From Pseudomonadota bacterium (GTDB taxonomy: Bacteria > Pseudomonadota > Gammaproteobacteria > Xanthomonadales > Xanthomonadaceae), in assembly GCA_023388715.1 (NCBI GenBank), contig JAEWFT010000003.1:1-15058 (forward strand): a stretch of 15,058 bases of DNA, written 5' to 3'. A program made the translations under genes and the position numbers. This document shows positions 6,344 to 14,583 of the stretch, in pieces; position 1 is the stretch's first letter; each line of letters begins with the position of its first letter. The notes beneath the pieces are model-generated. The model searched no databases. It saw only the letters and a list, made by a program, of their open reading frames with translations, and was not told where the DNA came from.

Positions 6344-8332
6344 TCAGTCGAGCGCGCGCGCGGCCGCGACGACCCGCTCCACGCTGAAACCGAAATGCGC
6401 GAACAGCTTGTCGGCCGGCGCCGACGCGCCGAAGCTGTCGATACCGATCACCGCGCCATCCAGGCCAACGTACTTGCGCCAGAAATCGCTGACACCGGCC
6501 TCGATCGCCACCCGCTTGCGGCATGCCTTGGGCAACACGGCCTCGCGGTAGGCCGCGTCCTGGCGGTCGAAGACGTCGCTGCTCGGCATCGACACCACGC
6601 GCACGCCCTCGCCCAGTCGCGCGGCCGCGTCCATGGCCAGCCCGACCTCGCTGCCGGTGGCGATGAGGATCAGCGCCGGCGCGCCGGTACTGTCCTTCAG
6701 CACGTAGCCGCCTCGCGCGATGTCGGCCAGCTGCGCCTCGCTGCGCGCCTGGTGCGGCAGGTTCTGGCGGCTGAACACCAGGCAGCTGGGGCCGTCCACG
6801 CGCTCGATGCCGGCTTTCCACGCGACCGCGGATTCCACCGCGTCGCAGGGACGCCAGACATCGTTGTCAGGGATGTAGCGCAACGAGGCGAGGTGCTCGA
6901 TCGGCTGGTGGGTCGGGCCGTCCTCGCCGAGGCCGATGGAGTCGTGGGTATAGACGTGGATCGCGCGCACGCCCATCAGCGCGGTCATGCGCACCGCGTT
7001 GCGCGCGTAGTCGGAGAACACCAGGAAGGTCGCGTCGTACGGGATGAAGCCGCCATGCAGCGCCAGGCCATTGCTGATCGCGGTCATGCCGAACTCGCGC
7101 ACCCCGGAATAGATGTAGTTGGCGTCCGGATCCTGCCCCGCCACCGACTTGCTGCCCTTCCACAGGGTCAGGTTCGAATGGGCGAGGTCGGCGGAACCAC
7201 CAACCAGCTCCGGCAGCAGCGGCGCGAACGCCTCGATCGCGTTCTGCGAGGCCTTGCGGCTGGCGATGGTGGCGCCATCGGCCTGCGTCTTGGCAACGTA
7301 GGCCGCGGCATCGGCGCCGAAGCCGTCAGGCAGGTCGCCGCGCATGCGCCGCTCGAACTCGGCGGCCGCATCCGGATGCGCGGCCTTGTAGGCATCGAAG
7401 CGCCGGTTCCAGTCGGCTTCGCTGGCGGCATGGTCGCGCGCGCGCCAGCCGTCGTACACCGGCTGCGGCACGTGGAACGCCTCGTGCGCCCAGGCCAGGC
7501 CTTCGCGGGTCAGCAGCAGTTCGTCCTTGCCCAGCGGCGCGCCATGGCTGGATTCCTTGCCGGCCTTGCCGGGCGAGCCGAAGCCGATGGTCGTGCGGCA
7601 GCAGATCAGCGTGGGCTTGTCGCGGCTGGCGAGCGCGGCCTGGATCGCGGCGCGGATCGCCTCGGCATCGTGCCCGTCCACCGCGCGGATCACGTTCCAG
7701 CCGTAGGCCTCGAAGCGCTTCGGCGTGTCGTCGGTGAACCAGCCCGCGGTGTCGCCGTCGATGCTGATGTGGTTGTCGTCCCAGAACGCCACCAGCTTGT
7801 GCAGGCCCCAGGTACCGGCGAGCGAGGCGACCTCGTGCGAGATGCCCTCCATCAGGCAGCCATCGCCCATGAACACCCACGTGCGGTGGTCGACGATCCG
7901 GTGGCCGTCGCGATTGAAGCGCTGCGCGAGCAGCTTTTCCGCCAGGGCGAAGCCGACCGCGTTCGCCAGCCCCTGCCCCAGCGGGCCGGTGGTGGTTTCC
8001 ACGCCGGGCGTCATGAAGTTCTCCGGGTGGCCCGGCGTCTTCGAGCCCAGCTGGCGGAACTGCTTCAGGTCATCGATCGACAGGTCGTAGCCGCTCAGGT
8101 GCAGCAGAGCGTACTGCAGCATCGAGCCATGGCCGTTGCTGAGCACGAAGCGGTCGCGGTCCCACCAGCCCGGATTGGCCGGGTTGTGCTTGTGGAAATC
8201 GTTCCACAACACCTCGGCGATGTCGGCCATGCCCATCGGCATCCCGGGATGCCCCGAATTGGCGGCCTGCACCGCATCGGCGGCGAGGAAACGGATGGCG
8301 TTGGCGAGGTCGCGGCGGCTGGGCGTCGTCAT
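6344..8332 (-). CDS. tkt: Transketolase
   Basis: Cytoplasmic thiamine-diphosphate enzyme of the pentose phosphate pathway, moving two-carbon units between ketose and aldose phosphates; 662 aa, the normal full length. Visible landmarks are SGHPGMPMG with His28, the ThDP/metal motif beginning GDGCLMEG (156-163) and closing with Asn187, REFGM with the cofactor-activating Glu413, and HDSIGLGEDGPTHQP with His463, Asp471 and His475. These align with the known catalytic residues of the E. coli enzyme. The start at 8332 agrees with the conserved N-terminus of the family. No clear Shine-Dalgarno sequence precedes it; instead a 7-bp GC-rich stem abuts the ATG (see 8333-8359). It lies 54 bases downstream of the symporter gene on the same strand. 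Whether it has its own promoter cannot be decided. Confidence 0.97.
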   Translation of the reverse strand: MTTPSRRDLANAIRFLAADAVQAANSGHPGMPMGMADIAEVLWNDFHKHNPANPGWWDRDRFVLSNGHGSMLQYALLHLSGYDLSIDDLKQFRQLGSKTPGHPENFMTPGVETTTGPLGQGLANAVGFALAEKLLAQRFNRDGHRIVDHRTWVFMGDGCLMEGISHEVASLAGTWGLHKLVAFWDDNHISIDGDTAGWFTDDTPKRFEAYGWNVIRAVDGHDAEAIRAAIQAALASRDKPTLICCRTTIGFGSPGKAGKESSHGAPLGKDELLLTREGLAWAHEAFHVPQPVYDGWRARDHAASEADWNRRFDAYKAAHPDAAAEFERRMRGDLPDGFGADAAAYVAKTQADGATIASRKASQNAIEAFAPLLPELVGGSADLAHSNLTLWKGSKSVAGQDPDANYIYSGVREFGMTAISNGLALHGGFIPYDATFLVFSDYARNAVRMTALMGVRAIHVYTHDSIGLGEDGPTHQPIEHLASLRYIPDNDVWRPCDAVESAVAWKAGIERVDGPSCLVFSRQNLPHQARSEAQLADIARGGYVLKDSTGAPALILIATGSEVGLAMDAAARLGEGVRVVSMPSSDVFDRQDAAYREAVLPKACRKRVAIEAGVSDFWRKYVGLDGAVIGIDSFGASAPADKLFAHFGFSVERVVAAARALD

Positions 8333-8359
8333 GGCGTCTGCAAAGGCGGCGGAGACGCC
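8333..8359 (-). other. GC-rich inverted repeat directly upstream of the tkt start codon
   Basis: GGCGTCT (8333-8339) and AGACGCC (8353-8359) form a perfect 7-bp stem with a 13-base loop. In the minus-strand RNA the stem ends immediately before the tkt AUG and would bury the usual ribosome-binding position. No U-tract follows, so it is not a Rho-independent terminator for the upstream symporter gene. It may limit tkt translation or be a chance pairing in GC-rich DNA. Confidence 0.4.
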
Positions 8360-8386
8360 ATTGTCCCACGCATGCGCGGCCCGGGG

Positions 8387-9685
8387 TCACGCCGGCGCGG
8401 TGGCCGGCGCGTCGTGCTCGTCCCTGGCGACCACCGTGGCCAGCATCAGGTCGCCGGTGACGTTCAGCGTGGTGCGGCACATGTCGAGGAAGCGGTCGAC
8501 GCCCAGGATCAGGCCGATGCCTTCCGGCGGGACGCCGACCATCCCGCAGATCAGCGCCACCACCGGCAGCGAACCGGCGGGGACGCCGGCGGTACCGATG
8601 CCGCCGAGGATGCAGACGAACATCACCGTGACCTGCTGGGTCAGGGTGAGCTCGACCCCGAAGAACTGCGCCAGGAACAGCACGGTGACGCCCTCGAACA
8701 GGGCGGTGCCGTTCTGGTTGGCAGTGGCGCCCACCGTGAGCACGAAGCGCGAGACCTTCTGCGGCAGCCCCAGCTTCTCGTCGGCGACCCGCAGCGCGAC
8801 CGGCAGGGTGGCGTTGGAGGAGGCGGTCGAGAACGCCATCACCATCGCCTCCTGGACGCCTCGGAAGAAGCCCAGCGGCGAACGCCCGGCGAGGAACTTC
8901 AGCATCAGCGAATAGACCACCACCAGGTGGATCGCCAGCGCCAGCACCACCACGCCCACGTACTTGCCAAGGCTCTGCAGCAGGTCCCAGCCGAACAGCG
9001 CGGCCAGGTTGAACATGAAGCAGAACACCGCGTACGGCGCCAGCCGGATCACCAGCCCGATCAGCGTCATCGAGACCTCGAACAGGCCGTTGATGCCGCG
9101 CAGCAGGGTCTCCGTCGCGGGGCTGCGGGTCAGCACCAGGCCGATGCCCAGCATCAGCGCGAAGAACATGACCGCCAGGATGGTGTTCTCGGCGGCCGCC
9201 TTGACCACGTTGTCCGGCACGATCGCCAGCAGCAGGTCCAGGCCCTTTGGCTGCGAGGCCGCGCCGCCGGCGATCTCCTGCGCGCGCTCGGCGCCCTGCG
9301 CGAGCATCTGCTGCGCCGCCACCGGATCCACGCCGGCGCCCGGCTGCAGCCAGTTCACCAGCAGCAACCCCAGCACGACGGCGATGCCGGAGGCGAGGAT
9401 GGTGTAGCCCAGCGTGCGCCAGCCGACCCGGCCAAGCGCCCGCACGTCGCCCATCTCCGCAACGCCGATCACCAGCGCCGAGAACAGTAGCGGGATCACC
9501 AGCATGAAGATCAGGCGCAGGAACAGGGTGCCCGCCGGCTGGGTGACGTAGGTCGTGAGCCACTGGACCCAGGTGGCATCGCTGCCGGCGCCATAGTGCG
9601 CGATGAGTCCCAGCACCAGCCCGGCCAGGAAACCGATCAGCATCTTCCAGTGGAGCTGCAGCTTTCCGCGGACCGCTTCGGCCAT
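8387..9685 (-). CDS. Dicarboxylate/amino acid:cation symporter (DAACS family)
   Basis: Inner-membrane secondary transporter of 432 aa related to GltP, DctA and GltPh, importing acidic amino acids or C4-dicarboxylates with H+ or Na+. Family landmarks are the first re-entrant loop STASSNATLP (286-295), the helix-7 motif NQNGT (323-327, in place of the common NMDGT), the second hairpin region GIGTAGVPAG (362-371), and the substrate-site helix GVDRFLDMCRTTLNVTGD (395-412) with Asp397, Asp401 and Arg404. An arginine at the Arg404 position is usual where an acidic side chain is bound. The loop at about 120-148 is enlarged and rich in Ala and Gln. A GAGGGG sequence lies 8 bases before the ATG at 9685. 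The gene is 47 bases downstream of batD on the same strand, so read-through from the bat operon is possible. Exact substrate not assigned. Confidence 0.93.
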   Translation of the reverse strand: MAEAVRGKLQLHWKMLIGFLAGLVLGLIAHYGAGSDATWVQWLTTYVTQPAGTLFLRLIFMLVIPLLFSALVIGVAEMGDVRALGRVGWRTLGYTILASGIAVVLGLLLVNWLQPGAGVDPVAAQQMLAQGAERAQEIAGGAASQPKGLDLLLAIVPDNVVKAAAENTILAVMFFALMLGIGLVLTRSPATETLLRGINGLFEVSMTLIGLVIRLAPYAVFCFMFNLAALFGWDLLQSLGKYVGVVVLALAIHLVVVYSLMLKFLAGRSPLGFFRGVQEAMVMAFSTASSNATLPVALRVADEKLGLPQKVSRFVLTVGATANQNGTALFEGVTVLFLAQFFGVELTLTQQVTVMFVCILGGIGTAGVPAGSLPVVALICGMVGVPPEGIGLILGVDRFLDMCRTTLNVTGDLMLATVVARDEHDAPATAPA

Positions 9686-9732
9686 CGTCCCGTCCCCTCG
9701 TCTCGACCGGCGAGCTTAGCAAACGGCGGCGA

Positions 9733-11379
9733 TCACTCCGGATAGAGCGGTGGCAGCAGCGGAGGCGGGTTGCGCGCCTCGCCGTGCAGGCGCGGGCCAC
9801 GCTTGAACGCCTGGCGCAGCGCGGCAAGCGTTGCCGCCGCATCGCCGCCGCCCCAGCGCGCGGCCTGCAGCGCGCGCAGCGCGTTGCGCTGCCCGGGATC
9901 GGACAGGCGCGCCTCGAGTGCGTCGAGATCGTCGGTGGGCACTCCCGCCGCCTGGGTCAGGGCGTGGCTGATAGCCGCCAGGTCGCCGCCGGCCAGCGCC
10001 ACCTGCAGCGAGGGCGGGCGCGAGGCCGGCGCTGACGCAGCTTCGGCCGTGTCGTCACCTTCGGCGAACACGGGCGCTGCACCACGGCGATGCCACCACC
10101 ACCCGATCACCACCAGCGGTACTCCTGCCAGCAGCAGCCACCACGCCCCGCGTCCCAACAGTGACTCGCCACCCGGCGCGTCGGCGGCGTCCCCGACGGC
10201 AAGCGCGCCCTGCCCGGCGTCGATGGGCTCCACCGGGGCGTCTGCAACGCCGGGAGCGACCTCGAGCTTCAACGGCGGCAACACGGCCGTGCGGGCGACG
10301 CCCTGGACAGCGTCCCACCACTCGATGCGAGGCCCGGGCACTTCGAGCAGGCCCGGTCGGTCCGGCACGACCGCGATCCGGCGGCGCTGCACCGTGCGCG
10401 GGCGCGCCTCCACGAAATGCTCCTCGGTCTGCGCCGGCTCGGGGAACACCTGCAACCCGACGGTTGGCGGTAGCTCGATCGCCGGCATCTGGCTGGCACT
10501 GGCGCCGTCGGCCTGCAGCTCGATTTCCAGCGTGGTCGCCTCCCCCACCCGTCCGCCGGCGGGCGCCTGCAACCAGCGCAGGCGCAGGTCGCGCAGCGGC
10601 AGCCACGGCTGCGGCGCGCCATCGGGGATCGGCCGCACCTGCAGCCGCCGGGCCGCCGACGCCGCCGACAGCGGCTTGCGCCCGTCGTCGAAAATGCGAT
10701 CGAAGAAGCCGCCTGCCACCACGCCGTTGAAGCGCGCGCCCGGCAATGCGAGCGAACCGCTGCGCTCCGGGATCAGCAGGTAGCGGCGCTCGACCACGTT
10801 GAAGCGGCGGCCGCCGATGTCGCGCTGGTAGGTCAGGTCCTCGCCGATCCGCTGCAGGCTGGCGCCGGCCGGTGCTTCCTGGTCGAGCTGGCCGGACATC
10901 AGCGGCACCGCGTAGTGCAGCCGCACCAGCACGCCGACCGCCTGCTGCACGTAAGGCCGCGCGGCGTCGACGACGGTTTCGACGAACACGTCGGCGTCGC
11001 CATTGGCCGGCAATACCGATGGCGGCAGCACGGTGAGCCGCAGCACCGGCGTGTCCACGTTGCCCACCCGCAGCGAGCGCACGGTCAACACGCCCGGCCC
11101 GCGCGGGCGGATGCCCACCGCGAACAGCGACACCTGCGCCTGCGTGCCGTCGGCCGCGCGCCTCCAGCTGCGGCGCACGGTCTGCCCGGCGATCTCGAAC
11201 TGCGCCCGCAAGGCGCCGTACTCCACCTGCGCGACCCGCTGGTCGGTCTCGATGTTGAGGGTGGCGGTCTCGCCGTAGCTGATCTCGCTGCGGTCCAGCC
11301 AGGCGCGGGTCTGGGCCAGCGCCGGCCCCCACGACAGCGCCAGCAGCACGCCCAGGCCGATGGCGAGCAGCCGCGTCAT
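9733..11379 (-). CDS. batD: BatD-family protein (oxygen-tolerance/aerotolerance-type, envelope)
   Basis: Secreted and membrane-anchored 548-aa protein. A signal peptide spans 1-22 (Ala-Leu-Ala before Gln23). A large periplasmic part of immunoglobulin-like beta domains follows, beginning TRAWLDRSEISYGETATLNI as in BatD proteins. A single transmembrane helix lies at about 411-431 (hydrophobic, ending WWWHRR), then a cytoplasmic tail of about 115 residues that is rich in Ala and ends in a Pro-rich stretch. Last gene of the five-gene bat-type operon. Its ATG overlaps the BatB/C stop (ATGA, 11376-11379). BatD proteins are thought to work with the VWA proteins BatA and BatB in an envelope complex linked to stress resistance; their molecular activity is not established. 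No ribosome site is evident, which fits translational coupling. Confidence 0.88.
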   Translation of the reverse strand: MTRLLAIGLGVLLALSWGPALAQTRAWLDRSEISYGETATLNIETDQRVAQVEYGALRAQFEIAGQTVRRSWRRAADGTQAQVSLFAVGIRPRGPGVLTVRSLRVGNVDTPVLRLTVLPPSVLPANGDADVFVETVVDAARPYVQQAVGVLVRLHYAVPLMSGQLDQEAPAGASLQRIGEDLTYQRDIGGRRFNVVERRYLLIPERSGSLALPGARFNGVVAGGFFDRIFDDGRKPLSAASAARRLQVRPIPDGAPQPWLPLRDLRLRWLQAPAGGRVGEATTLEIELQADGASASQMPAIELPPTVGLQVFPEPAQTEEHFVEARPRTVQRRRIAVVPDRPGLLEVPGPRIEWWDAVQGVARTAVLPPLKLEVAPGVADAPVEPIDAGQGALAVGDAADAPGGESLLGRGAWWLLLAGVPLVVIGWWWHRRGAAPVFAEGDDTAEAASAPASRPPSLQVALAGGDLAAISHALTQAAGVPTDDLDALEARLSDPGQRNALRALQAARWGGGDAAATLAALRQAFKRGPRLHGEARNPPPLLPPLYPE

Positions 11380-13121
11380 GGCTGCCCTCCGCGGCGGCGC
11401 TGCGCCTCCAGTTGGAAGCGCGCGCGCAGCAGGGCGCCGGGGTCGTCGGGCACGCGTTTGAGCCAGGCCTCATTGGCAAGCCGGCGTTCGCGCTGCCCGG
11501 GAGTTTCCGGCGCGGCCTGCGCCGCTGCCGGTTGTCGCGGCTGGCCCTGCCGGCCCTGCAGGGCGTCGTCCATGCGCTGGCGCTGGGCGGCGTCGGCCTG
11601 CTGCTGCGATTGCGGATCGGTTGGCGGCGGGGTGTCGCCCGGCTCCGGGGCGCGCCCCGGCGGCGCGGGCTGCGGCGGCGCCTTGGGCGGCCGGCCGGCC
11701 TTGCCTTGGCCTGCGTCGGACGGAGGCGCGTTGGCGTCACCCGGCTGCGGCGGCGCCTTTCCTTGCTGGCCGTCGCCCGGCTGCGGCTGCTCACGCTTGG
11801 GGAGCTTCCTGGCCGCCTCGACCAGGCGCTTGTTGACCAGCGCATCCGGCATCCCCGGCCGCAGCTTCAATGCGCGATCGTAGGCGGCGATGGCCTCGTC
11901 GTAACGGCCGGCCTGCGCCAGCGCGTTGCCGAGGTTGTACTGGCCGTCCGCGCCCGGCACGCCGGAGAAGCGCTCGATCGCGCGCGGGTAATCCTTCGCG
12001 CGATAGGCGGCGACGCCTTCCTGCATGCGCGCATGCCGCACCTGGTCGGCGCGTTGCCAGAGGGTGCCGGCGGCGTCCCCTGGCTGCGCCAGCGCGGGCG
12101 CTGCCGGCCACCACAACGCCCCCACCAGCAGCACCGCCAGCATGCCGCCGCGGCGGAACAGCGGCATGCAGAGCAGCATCACCAGCGGCAGCAGCCAGTA
12201 GCCATCGTCGCTGCGGGTGGCGACCTTCTCGCCCTGTGCCGCGATCCCGGCGGCGTCCTGCGGATCCAGCACGCCCAGCGCCTGGAGATCCGCGTCGCCG
12301 GCCGACAGCGGCACGTAGCGCCCGCCGCCGCTGTCCGCCAGCCGCTGCAGCGAGGGCGCGTCCAGCCGCGCCTGGCCATCGCCGCCGCCGGGGCGCGGGT
12401 AGGTGCCACCGCGCGCGGTGCCCAGGCCGAGGACCGACACCCGGTAGCCCGCGTCCGCCGCCTTGCGCGCGGCCGCGTGGTCGGTGCCGTCGGCGCGGTC
12501 GGTCAGCACCAGGATGTCGCCGCGCTCGAAGCCGGCCTGCCGCAGCAGCTGCTGCGACCAGGCGATCCCGCGATCCACCCGGGGGGCGTCGAGCGGGGCG
12601 CCGTGGCCGGGCATGAGGTCGGGCGCCAGCGCGTCGAGGAACAGGGCAACGTTGGCCGCGTCCTCGGTCAGCGGCGCCACGGTGTAGGCATCGTCGGCGA
12701 ACACCACCAGCGCCACCTGCCCGCCCTGGCGTTCGCGCAGCAGGGTGGCGAGCTTGGCGCGCGCCTGCGCCAGCCGCGATGGCGCCAGGTCGCGCGCCAG
12801 CACCGCGTCGGTCAGGTCCAGCGCGACCACCAGCGGCGATCGCGTCTGCCAAAGCGGGCGCTCCTGCTGGCGCAGGCTCGGCCCGGCCAGCGCCAGCACC
12901 GCGAGCGCCATCCCGGCCAGCGCCAGCATGCCGGCCCATGCGCGGCGCGGCGCATGCCCTGCGTCCTCCAGCAGGTGCGGCAGCAGGTGCGGATCGACCG
13001 CATCGCGCCAGGCATTGCGTTCGCGCGCCTGCCGGCGCCACCACCACCCGAGCAGCGGCAACAGCAGCAGGGCCGGCAGCCACCAGGGACGCAGGAACTG
13101 GAGGTCGGCCAAGGGGTTCAT
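11376..13121 (-). CDS. batB: BatB-BatC fusion: membrane VWA domain plus TPR protein
   Basis: Protein of 581 aa with two N-terminal hydrophobic segments (about 12-28 and 62-80) and a VWA domain at about 97-275. A pair of membrane segments lies at about 309-340, and a periplasmic TPR region (about 360-440) includes YNLGNALAQAGRYDEAIAAY. A Pro/Gln/Gly-rich linker (about 440-545) is followed by a conserved-looking tail, EAWLKRVPDDPGALLRARF. The VWA metal site that reads DxSxS in BatA is here DLTDA (102-106): the first Asp and a Thr remain but the last Ser is Ala, so metal binding may be lost or weakened. LTD (206-208) is retained. In some bacteria BatB and BatC are separate genes. The start overlaps the BatA stop by 4 bases and its own stop overlaps the BatD start likewise. 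Likely partner of BatA in the membrane. Confidence 0.9.
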   Translation of the reverse strand: MNPLADLQFLRPWWLPALLLLPLLGWWWRRQARERNAWRDAVDPHLLPHLLEDAGHAPRRAWAGMLALAGMALAVLALAGPSLRQQERPLWQTRSPLVVALDLTDAVLARDLAPSRLAQARAKLATLLRERQGGQVALVVFADDAYTVAPLTEDAANVALFLDALAPDLMPGHGAPLDAPRVDRGIAWSQQLLRQAGFERGDILVLTDRADGTDHAAARKAADAGYRVSVLGLGTARGGTYPRPGGGDGQARLDAPSLQRLADSGGGRYVPLSAGDADLQALGVLDPQDAAGIAAQGEKVATRSDDGYWLLPLVMLLCMPLFRRGGMLAVLLVGALWWPAAPALAQPGDAAGTLWQRADQVRHARMQEGVAAYRAKDYPRAIERFSGVPGADGQYNLGNALAQAGRYDEAIAAYDRALKLRPGMPDALVNKRLVEAARKLPKREQPQPGDGQQGKAPPQPGDANAPPSDAGQGKAGRPPKAPPQPAPPGRAPEPGDTPPPTDPQSQQQADAAQRQRMDDALQGRQGQPRQPAAAQAAPETPGQRERRLANEAWLKRVPDDPGALLRARFQLEAQRRRGGQP

Positions 13122-14140
13122 TGCGATGCCCCGGCGCGCCGCCGCACTGCCAGCGCGATCAGGCCCAGCATGAGCGCGGCGCCAAGCGGAAGCGGATAGC
13201 GCTCGATCACCGGACGCACCGCGCGGCCCTGGCGCGCCACCGGTTCCAGCGCGTCGATCTCTGCATAGATGCCTGCAAGCTCGCCTGCATCGCGCGCGCG
13301 GAAGAAGCGGCCCCCGGTCAGCTCCGCGATCCGCCGCAGCCCTGCTTCGTCGACCTCGTCGCCACCCATCGGCAGCTGCAGTCCGAACAGCGACAACGCG
13401 CCGCCTCCGTCACCACCAAACGCGATGGCATGGATGCGCACGTTGGCATCGCGCGCGATCTGCGCGGCCTTCTCCGGCTCCAGCACGCCCGCGGTATTCA
13501 CGCCATCGGTCAGCACGATGAGCACGTGGGCGTCGCGCGCCGGCGCCTGCGCCTGCAGCCGCTTGGTGGCCAGCGCGATCGCATCGCCCAGCGCGGTGGC
13601 GCGGCCGGCAAGGCCCACGACGCTGTCCTGCAGCTGCTGGCGCACGCTGTCGCGGTCCAGCGTCAGCGGGGTGAGTGCAAACGCGCGATCGCCAAACACC
13701 ACCAACCCGATGCGATCGCCGACGCGGCGGTCGAGGAAATCGGCAAGCACCGCCTTGGCTGCGGTCAGGCGATCAACGATGCGGCCGCCAAGTTCCATGT
13801 CCGGCTCGCCCATGCTGGCCGACAGGTCGACCGCGAGCATCATGTCGCGACCGACCTGCGGCGGCGCCACCGCGGGACCGAGTTCCTGCGGGCGCGCCGC
13901 CGCGATGGCGAGGAGGCACCATGCGGCAAACAGCCACCACGGCATCCCGCGCGCGCGGGCGACGCCCCCGCCGCCCGCCGCCACCTGGCGCACGCGATCG
14001 CCCCAGGGCACGCGCAATGCGGCCTCGCCAGCGGCGCGCGCCGGCAGCAGCCAGCGCACCAGCCATGGCAGCACAATCGCCAGCAGCATCCACGGCCAGG
14101 CGAAGTCTTCGATCCGCAGCAGGTCCGGCAGCCAGTTCAT
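13118..14140 (-). CDS. batA: BatA-family membrane protein with intact VWA domain
   Basis: Protein of 340 aa with two N-terminal hydrophobic segments (about 14-33 and 66-82), a VWA domain at about 98-290 and a C-terminal transmembrane helix near 313-332. The metal-ion-dependent adhesion site is complete: DLSAS (105-109), Thr182 and Asp212 in LTDG. SMGEPDM follows the site as in BatA relatives. The MNWLP start is only possible with the ATGA overlap to the DUF4381 stop (14137-14140). VWA proteins of this group are encoded with MoxR ATPases and DUF58 proteins and are inferred to assemble, by metal-mediated contact, a complex that acts on envelope or cofactor targets. The function here is known only at that level. 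Confidence 0.92.
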   Translation of the reverse strand: MNWLPDLLRIEDFAWPWMLLAIVLPWLVRWLLPARAAGEAALRVPWGDRVRQVAAGGGGVARARGMPWWLFAAWCLLAIAAARPQELGPAVAPPQVGRDMMLAVDLSASMGEPDMELGGRIVDRLTAAKAVLADFLDRRVGDRIGLVVFGDRAFALTPLTLDRDSVRQQLQDSVVGLAGRATALGDAIALATKRLQAQAPARDAHVLIVLTDGVNTAGVLEPEKAAQIARDANVRIHAIAFGGDGGGALSLFGLQLPMGGDEVDEAGLRRIAELTGGRFFRARDAGELAGIYAEIDALEPVARQGRAVRPVIERYPLPLGAALMLGLIALAVRRRAGASQ

Positions 14141-14583
14141 CGGCCACCCATCCAGGCCAGGTAGCGGTCGCGCGCCAGCAAGCGCAGCGCCTCAGCCTCA
14201 CCCAAATCCACGTCTTCGCGATACGGGCCTTCCAGCAGCAGCCGCCCCGGACCAGCGGTGAACTCCGTGCGCCCGGTGCCCTCGTCGAGGAAGCGCAGCC
14301 AGTCCTCGCCGTCGAGGCGATCGGCTTCGGGCGAGTCGCGGCGGGCCGCACGACGCAGCAGCTCCGACATCGCCGCCACCTGCGCGGCCGGCGTCGGCGC
14401 GGCATCGACGGTGGCATCGAACAGGCAGCGGATCGACTGTCGCCGGCGGACCCGGCGTCGCCACCACCAGGCCAGCGCAAGGCCCAGCACGGCCAGTCCG
14501 GCGAAGAGCAGCCACCAGCCCGGAGCCGGCGGCCACCAGGGAGGCGCCACCCCCGGGTGCACGTCGCGCAGCGGCAGGGTCAT
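14137..14583 (-). CDS. DUF4381 family protein, single-pass membrane protein of the bat operon
   Basis: Small protein of 148 aa from the ATG at 14583, which overlaps the DUF58 stop as ATGA; a longer in-frame start at 14625 would add 14 uncharacteristic residues. The N-terminal MTLPLRDVHPGVAPPWWPPA leads into a transmembrane helix (about 22-42), then an Arg-rich stretch (WWRRRVRRR). A mostly helical cytoplasmic domain follows with AAQVAAMSELLRRAARR, the sequence DGEDWLRFLDEG and a C-terminal YLAWMGGR. The LPLRDIHLP-like opening, the WRRR-flanked helix and the WLRFLD motif are characteristic of DUF4381 proteins, regularly found between DUF58 and BatA genes in gammaproteobacteria. Biochemical role unknown. 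The topology suggests a scaffold between cytoplasmic MoxR/DUF58 components and the membrane VWA proteins. Confidence 0.85.
   Translation of the reverse strand: MTLPLRDVHPGVAPPWWPPAPGWWLLFAGLAVLGLALAWWWRRRVRRRQSIRCLFDATVDAAPTPAAQVAAMSELLRRAARRDSPEADRLDGEDWLRFLDEGTGRTEFTAGPGRLLLEGPYREDVDLGEAEALRLLARDRYLAWMGGR

Noticed and set aside
8360..8386. Possible promoter for tkt in the gap after the symporter gene
   Set aside because: GACAAT-like bases could serve as a -10 box, but no acceptable -35 box was found at 16-18 bases.
6299..9490. A 1063-codon open frame on the plus strand, antisense to tkt and the symporter
   Set aside because: It is composed of Arg, His, Gln, Ala and Gly in the pattern expected from the complement of GC-rich coding sequence and shows no domain. 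Both genes beneath it carry complete family motifs.
9686..9732. Possible terminator between batD and the symporter gene
   Set aside because: Only a 4-bp CTCG/CGAG stem with no U-tract was found, too weak to call.
10055..11845. A 596-codon minus-strand frame overlapping batD and batB/C
   Set aside because: Out-of-frame shadow with Arg/Ala/Gly-rich composition. Both real genes in the other frames have signal peptide, VWA, TPR and membrane features.
11412..14164. Long plus-strand frames (595 and 461 codons) antisense to the bat genes
   Set aside because: Reverse-complement artefacts of high third-position GC, with no start context and no domain.
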